From: Capsicum annuum
Lineage: Eukaryota; Streptophyta; Magnoliopsida; Solanales; Solanaceae
DNA: 64,000 nucleotides
Direction: 5' to 3'
NCBI RefSeq assembly: GCF_002878395.1
Contig: NC_061114.1
Span: forward strand, 144,544,003-144,608,002
Part shown: positions 44,951 to 56,840 of the stretch, in pieces
Numbering within the stretch: position 1 is the stretch's first letter
How the letters are laid out: each line of letters opens with the position of its first letter
Made by a program: the position numbers and the translations under genes
The notes under the pieces: model-generated
The model's database searches: none
The model's input: only the letters and a program-made list of their open reading frames with translations
What the model was told of the DNA's origin: nothing

Positions 44951-47155
44951 AAACACCCTAAGTGTTGATTTCTAAGAACTAAAATTTTATCCATACTGTC
45001 CTAATTAGGACTTACCCAACAAGTTGTTGGAGTCAAATGGTAGCCAAAACAATGTGTGTGGCTAAGATATATTCTGAGTACGAGCGGTTCACTATAAGTC
45101 ATAAAGACTCGATAGTGTCATTTTATGCAAATTGTTGGATGTCTAGTATTTACCCCAAATGGTTTTTGTTTTGACTATGACCTGATCCCACGAGTCATAA
45201 GGTCCCATTACGTGTCTTATTAGTGGTGTTGTAGGATAAAGAGTATGCATTCCCTTGGAAACTTTCTTGGCTACAACTTGTAGTGATGAGTCATAATGAA
45301 TCCCTACGAGTCGTATAGTAACCCGTAGAAGCTAAGGACAAAATTTAAGCTTTTTATTTGAGGGCACTTTGGACAATTCCATTCTTACCCAATCAAAACC
45401 CCATGATCATAAAGAACTCAAGAGTATTATTTATCATTGATAATATAATTAGATACTCTAAGTACTCTTTTAAATCCACTCAAGCAACATACTTAGGGTT
45501 TCCAAGAAGTAGGTTATCTAAGGGCTCAAGGGTTGAATCCTCTCTATATTCTTTTGTATTTCAGTAATGTTACTCTTCCCAAATTGCTATTTGTGTAAGA
45601 GCATGTGTTTTAAAGTATTATTCATTTGGTGTTTTTATTGGTTTTTAAACATGGGTTGAGGGTTTTGAATGTTTATTATTGAGCAATGTTTCCCATAGTT
45701 TACCTATAATAATTCATGCTTTGATTATGGTTTTGAACTTGCAGGGTGCATGGGTATGGTGAATAAACGAAGCAGTTGTGATTTCCCCCAACTTGTGATT
45801 TTTGAAGTGGTAATGACCCAAACCCCATATTGTGAAATTTGTTTTAAATATGAAAAATTTGCACATTGAACTACTCATGAACAATTGCATAATGTGAAAA
45901 GGTCAATGAAGCATAATGATTTTAAATTGAACCTTATAGGGTTGTGTAATTCTCCAAGATAATGCATAATTGAACCAAAAAGGCAATGAATTTCGAAAAA
46001 CAATGAAATTTTTTTTAGCATGTTGATACTACCTTGCAAGTGTAGTTGGTATGACAATACCAATAATCTACGCCTAAATATGTATCAGGATTTAATGATT
46101 AGGAATGTGTGATAAATAATTTAATTAAAATTTAATAAGGATTGTAGAGGTGAGTCGTGAAAGTGGAGTTCCCAAAGGACTAATACTAGAAATCATGGTT
46201 GCCTAAGCAAGGTTCTACATGACTGGGTGGTGTGAGCCCCTTATTATTATCATATGATTGAGAGGTTTGAGTCCTCTATAATATATTTCATGATTGGGTG
46301 CTTATGTCACCTTGGTATGCCAGGAGGTTCGAGTTCCCTATGGTGCATATACAGAACTTCTGGTTTGTGCGGCCACACACATTGGGGCCCTACAAGTTAG
46401 TGAGAGATTGAGGCCCATATAACCTATGAGTGCCTTATAATGTTACTATGGTTGAGCTACACAATCCAGTCTAAAGTTTTAAAGTGCATGCTAAGCCTTG
46501 TTCCCTATCCTGACATGTAATATATAAATATATATGTATATGTACATGTATAAGCATCTAGTTATATGCATTGTATTAAAATAGACATTGAAGTATTAAT
46601 AATGGATTTATTTTTTTCCTTTATCCCTCAGTTACATGCTAATGCTTAACCTACTAACCGTCTCCGAATGTTGTATCCCCACGCATTGTAGGAACTATAA
46701 ATACTTTTACTTTTCCTACACAAGTTAAATGGATTGGTTCATCAGTTCATTGTGGCAAAGTGGTGAGCTTTCATTCTTCAAAAGACATAGACATTTCATC
46801 ATTTCTAATCATGGATTAGAATTGAGAGTTTTCATTATCATTAACACTATTATTATAATTGTCAGAGTCTGGGACATGTCCCGACCAAGACTTGTTTTTG
46901 GTTTTTTTATATTAAGGCTTTGTTGGATTGTTGTGGTGTTGGGTGATGTTTTGGATGTGTTTGGTTAGTTGTCGGTTATCATTTATACACATATCTTTTG
47001 TTCTTTGAACTTATCTTGTGATATCTTGTTATATGTTTGGAATTCACCCATTTAGTAGGCAGTGTATGGTGTCCGGTTAGGTTTAGTGGGTGGTCTCTGG
47101 TCCACAGTGGATTGGAGATGTCCATCACAGCCAGGCCCTATTTCGGGTCGTGAAA
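44951..47155 (+). mobile_element. Gypsy-type LTR inserted in element D pol
   Basis: The right end reads CATCACAGCCAGGCCCTATTTCGGGTCGTGAAA, the typical final sequence of a plant gypsy LTR (usually CGTGACA). After it, element D coding resumes with DRDIDFSI, which in these elements closely follows the FIDVF segment seen before the insert. The left end is approximate because no clear TG terminus or matching target duplication is visible. No internal sequence remains, so it is a solo or rearranged LTR. The open frames at 45358-45567 and 46729-46968 lie within it and are not genes. Confidence 0.65.
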
Positions 47156-48020
47156 GGTTCTTATGGAATTACTTGTTATTTACTAGGATAGGGATATTGA
47201 TTTTTCTATTAATGTATAACCAAGAACCAAACCCATTGCCTATTTATCTTATAAGGTGGCAACAAGAAAGTAGAAGGAATTAAAGGAGCAATTGTTGGAT
47301 TTCTTGAGTAAAAATTTTATATGACCAAATGTGTCTCTGTGGATCTATAAAAATGTGTATTGATTATAGGAAATTGAACAAACTGACTCTTGATAGCATA
47401 TATCATCTTTCTTGCTTTGATGATTGTTTGATCAGGTTTAGGGTGTCTCAGTGTTTTTTGAGATAAACATAAGATTTTTTTACCACCAGCTAAGGACTAG
47501 AGCTTTGGATATTTTGAAGATGGATTTTAGGGTATGATATGTCTATATGAGTACTTATTATAACTTTTAGGCTAACTAATGCCCCAGTGGTGTTTATGGA
47601 TTTTGTCAATAGAGTATTTTGTCCTTATCCTGATTTCTTTGTGACTGTGTTCATAGATGATATCCTGGTTTATTCAAGGAATGAGGTTGTGCATATGAGG
47701 CATTTGAGGGTCATTCTTCAAAGGTTCAAAGGTAAGTAGTTGTATTTCAAGTTCTCCATGTGTGAGTTTTAAGTTAATTTTATTTCTTTCTTAGGTTATG
47801 TGTTGATAAAAGATGATATCATCGTCGATCTAACTAAGGTAGCCACGGTGTGTGATTGGCCAAGACCTAATACTCCTACTAAGATTTAGAGTTTCATTTG
47901 TTTAGCTGGCTATTATCAGCTGTTTATGCAATGTTTCTCTTATATTGAAACTCATCTGACTAAATTAACTTATAAGGGTTGGTTTTCAGTGGTTGAATAA
48001 TTGTGATTGTAGCTTTAAAA
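47156..48020 (+). pseudogene. Reverse transcriptase (element D)
   Basis: Recognisable pieces are RDIDFSI (47191-47211), KELKEQLLDFLSKNFI (47275-47322), IRFFYHQL (47470-47493) and the catalytic FIDDILVYS near 47650-47676 with both aspartates. The segment continues with the thumb near 47780-47960. Stops and frameshifts are dense. Confidence 0.8.
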
Positions 48021-49137
48021 GCATAAGAAGTTGTTGACTTCGGCTCCCAAGTTGACTTCAACTGAGTAGGGCATGGGATTCACTATGTTTAAGATATTTC
48101 TAGTGTTGTCTTTAGTGATGTGTTGATTCAAAAGGGTAGTGTATTTATCTATGCTCCTCATTAGTTGTAGGTTAACGAGAAGAACACGGATGTGTTTGTG
48201 TTTAAATATTTGCATTACTATTTGTATGGAGTTTATTATTAGATGTACTTTGATCACCATAGCCTTCAATAGTTCTTCACTCAGTGGTATATTAATATGC
48301 AATAGCATATATGGTTGGAGTTGCTTAAGGATTATCATCTCACTACTCTTTATCATTCAACCAAGGCTAATATGGTAGATGATGCCTTGTATTAGATGGG
48401 GTTGCGCATGGGGAGTTTAGCTAATAGTTTAGTGAAGGAGTAATCTTTAGCATTACACAATTAATCTATATCCAACTAGTTTCTTCGATTTTAAACTTCA
48501 ACACATGGGCCTATTTTAACTTATTTTGAGGCAATAACCTAACCGGTGGAGCAGATTTGAGATCATCAGTTTGATGATAAGAAGTTGAGAGTGAATTATG
48601 ATAAAGTATAGAATGGTGAGGCAAAGACTACGTCTCTTGATCCTACGGGTGTTCTGAGTATTTATGGGCATTTTTGAGTTTTATGAGTTGGTGTTTGGAT
48701 TAGGCTGATCTTAGAGAAGGCTCATTCTTTAAGGTATTTTATTCACCTAGGAGTAGCTAAAATGTACCATGATTTGAAGCAACACTACTGGTGGTGTTGG
48801 ATGAAGCAAAATATTATGGAATCTGTGGTCATGTAATTGAACTGTCAATAAGTGAAGTATAAGCATCAATAACCAAGCGGTATGATGTATATAGGCTACG
48901 TGTTATAGAGCTAATGTGGGAGCAAATCACTATATACTTTTTGGATGGTCTACCATCAACTTTAGGGAAGTTTGATTCCATATAGGTAATTGTGGATATA
49001 TTGACTAAATACGTGCACATTATACTTGTGAAGGTGACTTACAATGCAAAAAAGTTGGCTAAATTCAACATTTGTGAAATTGTTTAGTTGTATGGTGTAT
49101 TGATCTTCACTTTTTTCTAATAGAGGTACATACTTTT
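48021..49137 (+). pseudogene. RNase H and integrase, truncated (element D)
   Basis: RNase H remnants lie near 48060-48400. The integrase zinc-finger region lies near 48700-48880 (AKMYHDLKQHYWWCWMKQNIME with a downstream NCQ-VK remnant). The core follows near 48890-49130, ending at a DRGTYF-like segment (the second catalytic aspartate region) just before a gypsy LTR begins at 49138. The minus-strand open frame 48356-48015 is an antisense shadow. Confidence 0.72.
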
Positions 49138-49400
49138 TGTAACGCCCTAATTTTTTGAACCGGAATGCTACAGGTGCTCATGACCTCGAGGGACCATAAG
49201 ATAACCCATGACTGATATCTGTACCTTTACACTGCATAATATATGAATATAAATGCAAGAACATGAACTGAAAGGCCATAAGGTTGAATACTGAACATAA
49301 TCTGAATAATAATAATGTCTAAATAAAGTGGTATCACAGTACCAAAACAAAATTGAAATACTGATGTCTGAATCTAGTCTGTAATCTAGTATGAAAGCCT
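49138..49400 (-). repeat. Gypsy LTR, inner-end piece (split LTR)
   Basis: TGTAACGCCC at 49138 matches the left end of the solo LTR at 10833, followed by the shared GGTGCTCATGACC and CCCATGACTGATATCTGTACC blocks. The LTR body is interrupted at about 49400 by the Athila/Tat-like element and resumes at 54904 with roughly 800 bp missing by comparison with 10833-13472. Confidence 0.78.
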
Positions 49401-49404
49401 CTAA

Positions 49405-49866
49405 CTGTACAAGATTTTTTGTTCTTTGGGAATTTGCCACCGAGCACTGTCTCAGACCCAGGGGTTCTTGCATTTAACCAAAGTTCCCTAAATTGGAGAT
49501 TCTTCATCATCCTATTGCTCAGCACAAGGGGACTCGAATGATGGTCCCTCAGATTCAGTTGCTTGATTCAGCATGCTTTGACTCAGGCTCCCTAGACTCA
49601 GAATGCTCAAACTCATACTACTCAGAAGCCGTTTGCTCAGAATATATACTGTCAGGTGGTGTTGTTGCTTTAGTATCACATTCTTCACTTTCTTCCACCT
49701 TAATTGGTGGAGGTGGCGAAGGCTCTTTTAGGCTTTTCTTTTTCCTTTGCTTCCTGAGTAGTGGCTCCTCCTCCTCATAATTGGATTCCTCATCAAAGAG
49801 TCACCGAGGTACACTAAACTTTATCACTTTCTTTGTAGTTTTGGGGTTTTTTCCTTTGGGTGCCAT
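49405..49866 (-). pseudogene. Charged second ORF of unknown function (MAPKGKNPK start)
   Basis: From minus-strand ATG 49866 the frame reads MAPKGKNPKTTKKVIKFSVP, then an acidic stretch (DEESNYEEEEPLL), a basic stretch (RKQRKKKSLKEP) and a Pro/Glu/Ser-rich stretch with repeated EFEHSESREPESKHAES-like sequence. TGA and TAG stops interrupt it near 49803 and 49624. It sits downstream of gag-protease in an element that lacks pol. I do not recognise a domain. It could be the start of a captured or accessory ORF. Confidence 0.5.
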
Positions 49867-49984
49867 TGTAAGACCTGTAGAAAAAGAAAGCACTCATTTA
49901 GCTCTCATGATCATTCAACTTAAGAAGTTCAGTTATTATAATTCCATATCCCTCAAAAGAGGTTCACAATTGTATCAGATCAAA

Positions 49985-50645
49985 GTTGTGACGACATGTT
50001 CTGATAATTCATCACAAATATGATAACTTATCATTCGTGTCATCAGCCTTAAATAGAACAGGCTTATTTCTCTCAACTTGTGATGATATAGACTAATAAG
50101 CCATGACAAATGTGATAGCTTATTGAACACGTCGTCAGCTTAGAATGTTACCTCCAGCTCAGTTTTAGTGTTGATTATCAATCCACATTCTTCGTAGAAT
50201 AACATTGAGTTATGTTCTTGAGCTAAGCCATAGGTTTTTACGCACAATGCAACACAGTACACCCTAGATTCTATTTTTCACATAATGGCAAGTTAAGCTT
50301 GCCTCAATCTCTTTGAAACTAATCTTTACCTCAGTTGCATCACTTACCTAATGAAGAGGAGAGTTAAGTTATGAGAATACCTGATAGGCAACTTCACTTG
50401 GTTACGCGAGTGAGAGAAAGTAGCAGATGAAAGAAGAGGTCTTTATCTTGATTTCAAACCCACACTCAGGGATGAATATTTTTCTCGTTTTACTTAGGAA
50501 TTAATTTTGAAAAGAGTAAGTAAATAAACTAAATATGGAAGGAAATAAAACTTACAGAAAAGAAAGGATTTTCTTTTGGATTTTCTAATATCATATGTGA
50601 CGGCTTATCACAATTGTGATAACTCGTCACATCTGTTGTCAGGGT
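49985..50645 (-). repeat. Internal GATAA/TTATCA motif repeats
   Basis: Copies of the LTR motif occur outside the LTR: GACGACATGTTCTGATAATTCATC and ATGATAACTTATCATTCGTGTCATCAG near 49990-50050, GATGATATAGACTAATAAGCCATG near 50081-50104, and CGGCTTATCACAATTGTGATAACTCGTCAC near 50599-50628. They lie between gag-protease and the second ORF. Confidence 0.65.
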
Positions 50646-50755
50646 CCCTTGGCTGATTTCATCAATTTTTACCTAGAGCCCTTCATACCTCTTCAGTTCA
50701 TTAAGCTTCCTATCTGAATAAATTAAAATAACTTGCGTTTAAACATAAAAATTTT

Positions 50756-50776
50756 GGGTTGCCTCTCAATAGCACC
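50756..50776 (-). other. Conserved post-ORF motif GGTGCTATTGAGAGGCAACC
   Basis: On the minus strand this lies about 40 bp after the gag-protease stop, preceded by a GTCGTGCCACGACATTAAA palindrome-like sequence. This combination is familiar from the 3' side of coding regions in plant Athila/Tat-like elements. Confidence 0.65.
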
Positions 50777-50815
50777 TGATTTAATGTCGTGGCACGACTA
50801 GGTTATCTTGACTAC

Positions 50816-53307
50816 TTAGACTTTGTCAAGACACCATGCTGCTACCTCTTTCCCATCTTTATAAAACACATCTATGATTGAGAAGACACTTATCTCCTTT
50901 TGATGTGTCATGGATGAGTGCATTTCAAATCTTGCTTCTTTGTCATTGAACCTGAACTTCATCTCATTCATCTCCATGTCCACTACTACTCTCCCAGTAG
51001 CAAGGAATGGTCTACCCAAAATGATGGGTACTTCAAAATACAACTCATAGTCTAGGACTACAAAATCAGCAGGAAGTATAAAGTCGGCCACCTTTACCAA
51101 TACATCATGTAATATTCCTACTGTCCGCTTTACAAACCTATCCGCCATCACCAATTGCATGTTTGTCAGGGTAGGATCCCCCAAACCTAGCTTTTTATAC
51201 ACGGCTAGCAGTATCAGATTTATGCTTACCCCCAGATCACATAGGGCCTTAGCAAAATTAAGAGACCCGATTATACATGGAATAGTGAATGCTCCAGGGT
51301 CGGCCTTCTTTTTCACTAAGGATCGTGTAGAAATGGCACTAAAATAGTGGAGATTATCCTCCAGTTCATAGCTCACCACTCTTTTATTCGTCACAAGGTC
51401 CTTCATGAATTTAGTATACCCTGGAATTTGCTCGAGTGCCTCCAACAAAGGCATATTTATTGTTAACTATTTCAACATTGCCATGAATTTACTAAATTTT
51501 GTGTCGTCAACCTTCTTTTTTAATCTTTGAGGAAAGGGAGGTGGTGGTCTTGGGAGAGTTTTCACCACTACTTCTTTTTCCTTCTTTTTTCTGTGTTCTG
51601 AAGTATCATTAGAACCATCTAGCTTCCCAAACTCCAGTAGATATTTTTCTTTGGGTTCATCATTTGCTTCAGTCACATCTTCAATCAAACTTTTGCCCAC
51701 AAAAGGGCCAGGTAATATTTTACCATTCCTAGTGGTAATTTCCATACATGAGCCATTACTTCACAGATTCTAAATCGTATCACTAGGTAATGTTCCATTC
51801 TTCCTCTGGTTCAGTGCTGTGGAGAGTTGGCTCATTTGCTGTTCCAGCTGTTTGATCGAAGTGGAGTGCGAGTTTACTAACTGAATCATAGAGGATAGAT
51901 CGGTCTTGATGGTAGTCACCCCTGAGTTGGTAGTCTCCACTCCTTTTAATAATTTAGCCATCATGTCCTCCATGGACATCTTTTCCAAACTTGTTGTAGC
52001 AGCCTCACGATTTCCATAAGGGACATATAACTCTCTCCTATCATTATTGTTCCTCCAATACCTTGTTCCTAGTTCTTATATCCAGCCTTTTCATAATAAG
52101 TCCGACCTTGATTTTCTTGGATATTGCCTCGGAAACCCCCTGATTATTTACATAGTTCGCCTCTTCTTCTGAGTCAGACTCCACTTTGCTATGCGATCCC
52201 ACAACCTTCACTTTCTCAGTTTTACCTGATAGTAAATGCTTGGTTAGAAAGTCCATCTGTGTTTTTAGGTGAGCCATGTATTGATCACGCTCCTCGTCTC
52301 TTCTGCGTTGCTCTTCATTCATACCAACAGAAACAATGGGGCTTACTTCTACAAAGTCCCTGGTATACCATGCCCAACTCTGTTTGGTCATTCTCTCAAG
52401 AATTTCTGAAGCCTTTGGGAATGTAAGATAAACAACAAACCACCAGCAGCATTTTCTACAATTAATTTTGTCACAGAGTTAAGAGACCTGGACAAAGTCT
52501 CCATCAAGTATATGTCTGTCATGTTGTGGTTTAGACACTGCATCGGCTTTTTTTTTTGTCGCTTTGAGGTTTTATGCAAGGCTTCAGTTAGGAGCTGTCT
52601 AAAGTTACTGATCTCATCCCTCAACTGTACCCTCCTTGAAGGTGGAAAGAACCTTTCTAGGAAAGGTACTTTCAACTGCCTCCAGTTGGTTATAGAATCA
52701 GGTATCAGCTCATTAATCTACAATGTTGCCTCCCCAGATAGAGACACTGGAAAAAATCTCAAACGGATAGCATTCTAACCCACTCCTGGGTTATCTAAAG
52801 ATTTATAAATGGTGACAAAGTTCACCAGATGCAAGTTCAAATCATCCCCAGGAAGGCTACCAAACAACCCCTTCATATTAAGGGGTTGAATTATATTACT
52901 CATAATGTTGAATTTCGCCCCAGGTTCTAATAGTTGAGGAGTAATTGCACCCGTTGTATCTGCTCCATCTATTCTATCATCATCATTATTGAGGTCATAC
53001 TGGACCGGCTAGTGACCTTCCTTTCTCGAAAGAGACGGTTCCTGTTAGCATTATGTTGTACTGGTGCAGCTATTTTCTTTGCACACCTTAGGTTACCAGG
53101 ATTTAGCAACACCTCATCTCACAAGTCGTCATCCTCAGGATTTGGATGTCGTACTTGTTGATCGTCGTTCTGCATATTCACCTGAGCTCTAGCTAAGGCT
53201 GCTAACCTGTCATCCTTCTGCTGGTCTGCCATTTTGCCGATTAGTTGTGATTTCGAATTAAATGGTAATAAGTGTTCTCCGAAATTTTGGTTCTTGGCAT
53301 GCACCAC
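50816..53307 (-). pseudogene. Athila/Tat-like gag-protease polyprotein
   Basis: The best-preserved coding region in the window. The frame starts at 53307 (a nearer start, MADQQKDDRLAALARAQ, lies at about 53232). The gag core is at 52675-52388 (FFPPSRRVQLRDEISNFRQ) and 52391-52044. Coiled-coil-like sequence follows (51988-51770, SIKQLEQQMSQLSTAL), then a Pro/Lys-rich linker (51745-51467). The protease frame 51454-50816 contains ADPGAFTIPCIIGSLNF, KALCDLGVSINLI (D-L-G as active-site triplet, as in this family) and VPIILGRPFLATGRVVVD. Single frameshifts or stops separate the pieces. The protein would form particles and process itself, but cannot reverse transcribe. Confidence 0.85.
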
Positions 53308-53410
53308 AAAAGTAATGCAGCAAACAAAAACAACAAATAAACGTAAAACTAGATAACTTGACTAACAGTCAATATACGCACACAACTTCAATTTACAACC
53401 GTACTCCCCT

Positions 53411-53423
53411 GCAACGGCACCAT
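53411..53423 (-). other. Primer-binding site, tRNA-Asp type
   Basis: On the minus strand TGGTGCCGTTGC follows the LTR end after AAAA and is followed by AGGGGAGTACGG. It matches the TGGCGCCGTTGCCGGGGA type known from Athila-like elements with one change in the first twelve bases. Confidence 0.8.
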
Positions 53424-53426
53424 TTT

Positions 53427-54903
53427 TGATAATGCTCAAACTACACCTCTCTTATGATAATGTAAGTGATCATCGTCAATATATAACCACACTAGGTTGG
53501 GGTCGAATCCCACAGGGAATATGGTGTGAATTTGAGTTATCTGTGGGTTAATCAACTGATAGTTATTAGTTTCTTATGAATGGGGGTTTTTGGAAAGGTA
53601 ACAAATAATTACTTCTCAATTCAGTGTTTGAAATCAATATGACAGAGTTATGTTCACTATGAATGTAGGGATTTGATAGAGCTAGTAACGGTTCAAGATT
53701 CTTGTGGTAGTTAGGAAAAATAGACTATCCTTGTCGAAGTTATGTCTAAATGTTTCTCAACTATTTAGACATTTAACCACCTAATTCTCTCGAACTTAGG
53801 GAATTTATATTTCATAATAGGATGTTATCTCAATTAAATTAATCTTATTACAACATTAATTATTAAATGGAAGTTTGATGCTTCCAAGTCCCTATTGATA
53901 ATTCACTTCTTACTAGGGTTTATTTCTTATCTCAAGCAAATCACCAGTAAGCAAGGCTTATTGTTTGCAACTAATAGTTAGAGTATAAAATAATGGAATT
54001 AACAAGAAGTTTCTACCACCGTTAGAATCTTGAACACTTAGTTACGTTACAAACCCAAACCCATAGATCCCACAACTTGGGTTAAGGGAATTTAGCTACT
54101 CATAATTAAAAAAATCAAGACAACAAGTTGAATTCATAGTTTGATACATGAACTTACAGCAAAATGAATAGCAACAAGTATTTCTCATATATGATTCACA
54201 TTAGAAAATCTCAAAACAATTGTAATAATCTCTCTAAAAATAATTGCAAAGTTCAAGTCAAAAAACTAGAGAGAAGAGATTCTCAAAACATCTGTTCCCC
54301 CTGATTAGAAAACCCTAACATATGCTTTAAATAATTTAGCCTAATTATGGAAACAAAATCATAGCTCACAGTATTTTATCAGACAGGCGATGACGTGTGT
54401 GATAGCTTATCAGGAGTATGATGACTTATCAGGAGTGCCATCAGCTCCTCTTCACTTTAGACAATCTTTGCCTTAGGTTGACGAAGAGATATGATGGTTT
54501 ATCAGACATGTGATGACTTATCAAAATTTTCATCGCTTCTTTACTTCAAATCCCATTCCTTGCCTAATCCTAATGACAATCCTAACAGCTCATCACAGTT
54601 CTGCTAGCCTATCACAGATGTCATCATGGATTCCAGCTAAATCTTATTCTCTGTCTAAGGCTGACGGTAACTCTGATAGCTTATCACAAGGTTGACGACT
54701 TATCAGACAAGACGTTAGCTATACTTCCCTCTCTACTTGCTCAGAAATCAACTCTTTTGCTTCCATTATTATTGGTTCTCTTGCATCTTGACTTTTACTG
54801 CAAAATTAAACAGAAAACAATCAAAAATGATAAAAGTTGCTTAAGACTTTGCAATTATTCTTAGTTAAAATCCTTAAATGTGTTAGCATCTGCTCACACA
54901 TCA
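53427..54903 (-). repeat. 5' LTR of the Athila/Tat-like element
   Basis: The LTR runs from TGATGTGTGAGCAGATGCTAAC at 54903 to GTTTGAGCATTATCA at 53427, 1,477 bp. It carries a GATAAG-motif array at about 54370-54715 upstream of an AT-rich promoter region and a TTAGGGTTTTCTAATC segment near 54316-54300. It is the complete reference for the truncated copy at 5325. The open frame 54510-54695 is a repeat shadow. Confidence 0.85.
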
Positions 54904-56182
54904 CCTACACTAGCTACGTAGTTCTGGAACCAAGGAATGCTACTAAAGGTCAAACCCTCTACTAGCAGGTGAGCCCTCATCCCTGGGTTTGCTCGGTGCT
55001 AAATCCTACTCCCAACTGAATTGACACTAATTATTGGACTGGGCTAAGTTTAATTGAGCAAAACAACTTATCATGGTAACTAACTAGATGACAATGTTCA
55101 TGGATTATATGAAACCATTCTGAAAATGCTGAAACTATGGAAAAAGCAAAGTATTGTGTATTCATAACCCCCAGCACTGAATCTAAATAACAACAAAGTC
55201 ATGTAAAAGCTTCGACAAACAATAATGGGGAATCAGTCTATAAAATCATTATCTTTGGCATATCATTAAACACTTGGGGCTTAAGGATTTAACATAGGGG
55301 TGATTTTAAACATGATGAGACAGCATGATTACATGACAAAAACCATAATTTGTGGATTTATCTTGAATTGTGTGAACATGATATGGGAACTTCAATATCC
55401 AAAATATATTATAATCCATTCCCCTTGAAAACTATGTAATCTTACCTTTAAATCAAACTAACGAGTACTTCATGGAGATAATTCATTTAAAACATGGAAA
55501 ACTTTTAATTTAAAATTTAAAAAGGTATTCTTAGACTCCATGGTGAAAGGAAACCATAGATTAACATCAAACATACCTTAGACCTTATATCTTGAAAGAG
55601 AAACACAGATCTTTAAGCTTTCTTGGAGGTTCTTGGATTGAGGAAGTTGATTTCTTGGTTTCCTTAGAGAGAAAGGAATAGAATTTGATGATCTTTGGTA
55701 TTATTAGGGTTTATTTCTTGAGGTAAATTGGAAAAAAGTGTGAAAATAATGCCCTAACCAATGTTTAATCTCATGATTTTATAAATTCGGATGAGGGGAA
55801 AAGAGTTAACATCCCCTTAGAGATTTAAATTCGTAACTGGGACGCCGATTACAGCTTCACCGCGACGCGCCAAGGCCACCATCACTATACTTACCACAAC
55901 ACGCCACTACCATGGTGAGGTGTTGGAATTGAAATGCAAACATGAGCCAAACCTCGCTCAAAAAATCCAAAACTTCCCCAAAACATACTCGTTACAACCC
56001 TGAACATGAATTTACTCAATAACCTATGTCTCAAGGTCGATAAGGTCACTTTAAAAATCCTCGAAGTTAAGAGGCAAAAAATAATACTAAGTACCCATCA
56101 CTTTGTTAAATTTCTATGATTTAAGTTTCTTATACATGCAACTAGGAGCTGAACTGAGATAAAAAAAGTACGGGGTATTACA
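54904..56182 (-). repeat. Gypsy LTR, outer-end piece (split LTR)
   Basis: This resumes the LTR begun at 49138. It matches 11895-13472 of the solo LTR (CTACRCTAGCTACRTAGTTCT, the leader, and the AGGTATGT site on the minus strand at 55571-55578). It ends GGGGTATTACA at 56182. It is joined to integrase coding of element C without a visible target duplication matching the 49138 end. Confidence 0.8.
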
Positions 56183-56840
56183 ATAAGACTTTTGGCAACT
56201 TTGAGCCACCTTAAGTCTTTGTCTAATCATTTTCACCTTCTCCATGGCCTGGTGAACCAAGTTAGGACAAAACAACCTAGTATCACCTACCTCAAACCAC
56301 CCAATATAAGACCTATACCTTCTACCATAGAAAGCCTTAAACAGAGCCATTTGAATGCTAGAATAATAACTATTATGGTAAGCAAACCCAATAATAGGCA
56401 AATATTCAAACCAACTTCCCTTAAAATCAATCACATAGGCCCTTAGCATATTATCTAAAGTTTGAATTGTATGCTTCGCTTACCCATCCATTTGAGGGTT
56501 GAAAGAGGTGCTAAGGTTCACTTGAGTACCTAAACCTTTCTAAAGCAAATGCCACAAGTGATATGAAAATTGTATACCTCGGTCTGAAATGATGGACCCA
56601 GGTGATCCATGTAACTTTACTATCCCTAGAATGAACAATATAGAATAATCCTCTCCTAAGTAGTTAGTCATCACAAGCAAGAAGTGAGCAGAGTTTGTCA
56701 TTCTATCCACAATGTCCCTAATAAAATCATACTGAATGCTAGACCGTGAAACACCTGTAATGAAATCTATACTGATCATCTCCCATCTCCATATAGGCAA
56801 CTTTGTTCTCTTATGTCATTCCACCAGGCCTCAAATGCTC
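56183..56840 (-). pseudogene. Integrase, truncated at its C-terminus (element C)
   Basis: The core open frame 56800-56540 contains WRWEMISIDFITGVSRS, IVDRMTNSAHF (first catalytic aspartate) and SIISDRGIQFS (second). The later frame 56449-56183 contains MLRAYVIDFKGSW, IGFAYHNSYYSSIQMALF and RLKVAQSCQKSY, where it is cut by the LTR end at 56182. The glutamate position near the FKAFYGRR segment appears changed. The remaining GPY/F and any chromodomain are missing. Confidence 0.82.

Larger units (their letters stand above)
49401..54903 (-). mobile_element. Non-autonomous Athila/Tat-like element with GATAAG-repeat LTR, 3' truncated
   Basis: On the minus strand the order is LTR (53427-54903), tRNA-Asp-like primer site, gag-protease (53307-50816), the post-ORF motif (50776-50756), a GATAAG-repeat region, then a charged second ORF (49866-49405). 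No RT, RNase H or integrase coding is present, and the 3' LTR is missing. It is inserted in a gypsy LTR. The 5325-6505 fragment belongs to the same LTR family. Confidence 0.8.

Noticed and set aside
48015..48356. 113-codon minus-strand open frame
   Set aside because: It is antisense to decayed gypsy RNase H of element D.
49493..49780. 95-codon plus-strand open frame
   Set aside because: It is antisense to the charged second ORF of the Athila/Tat-like element.
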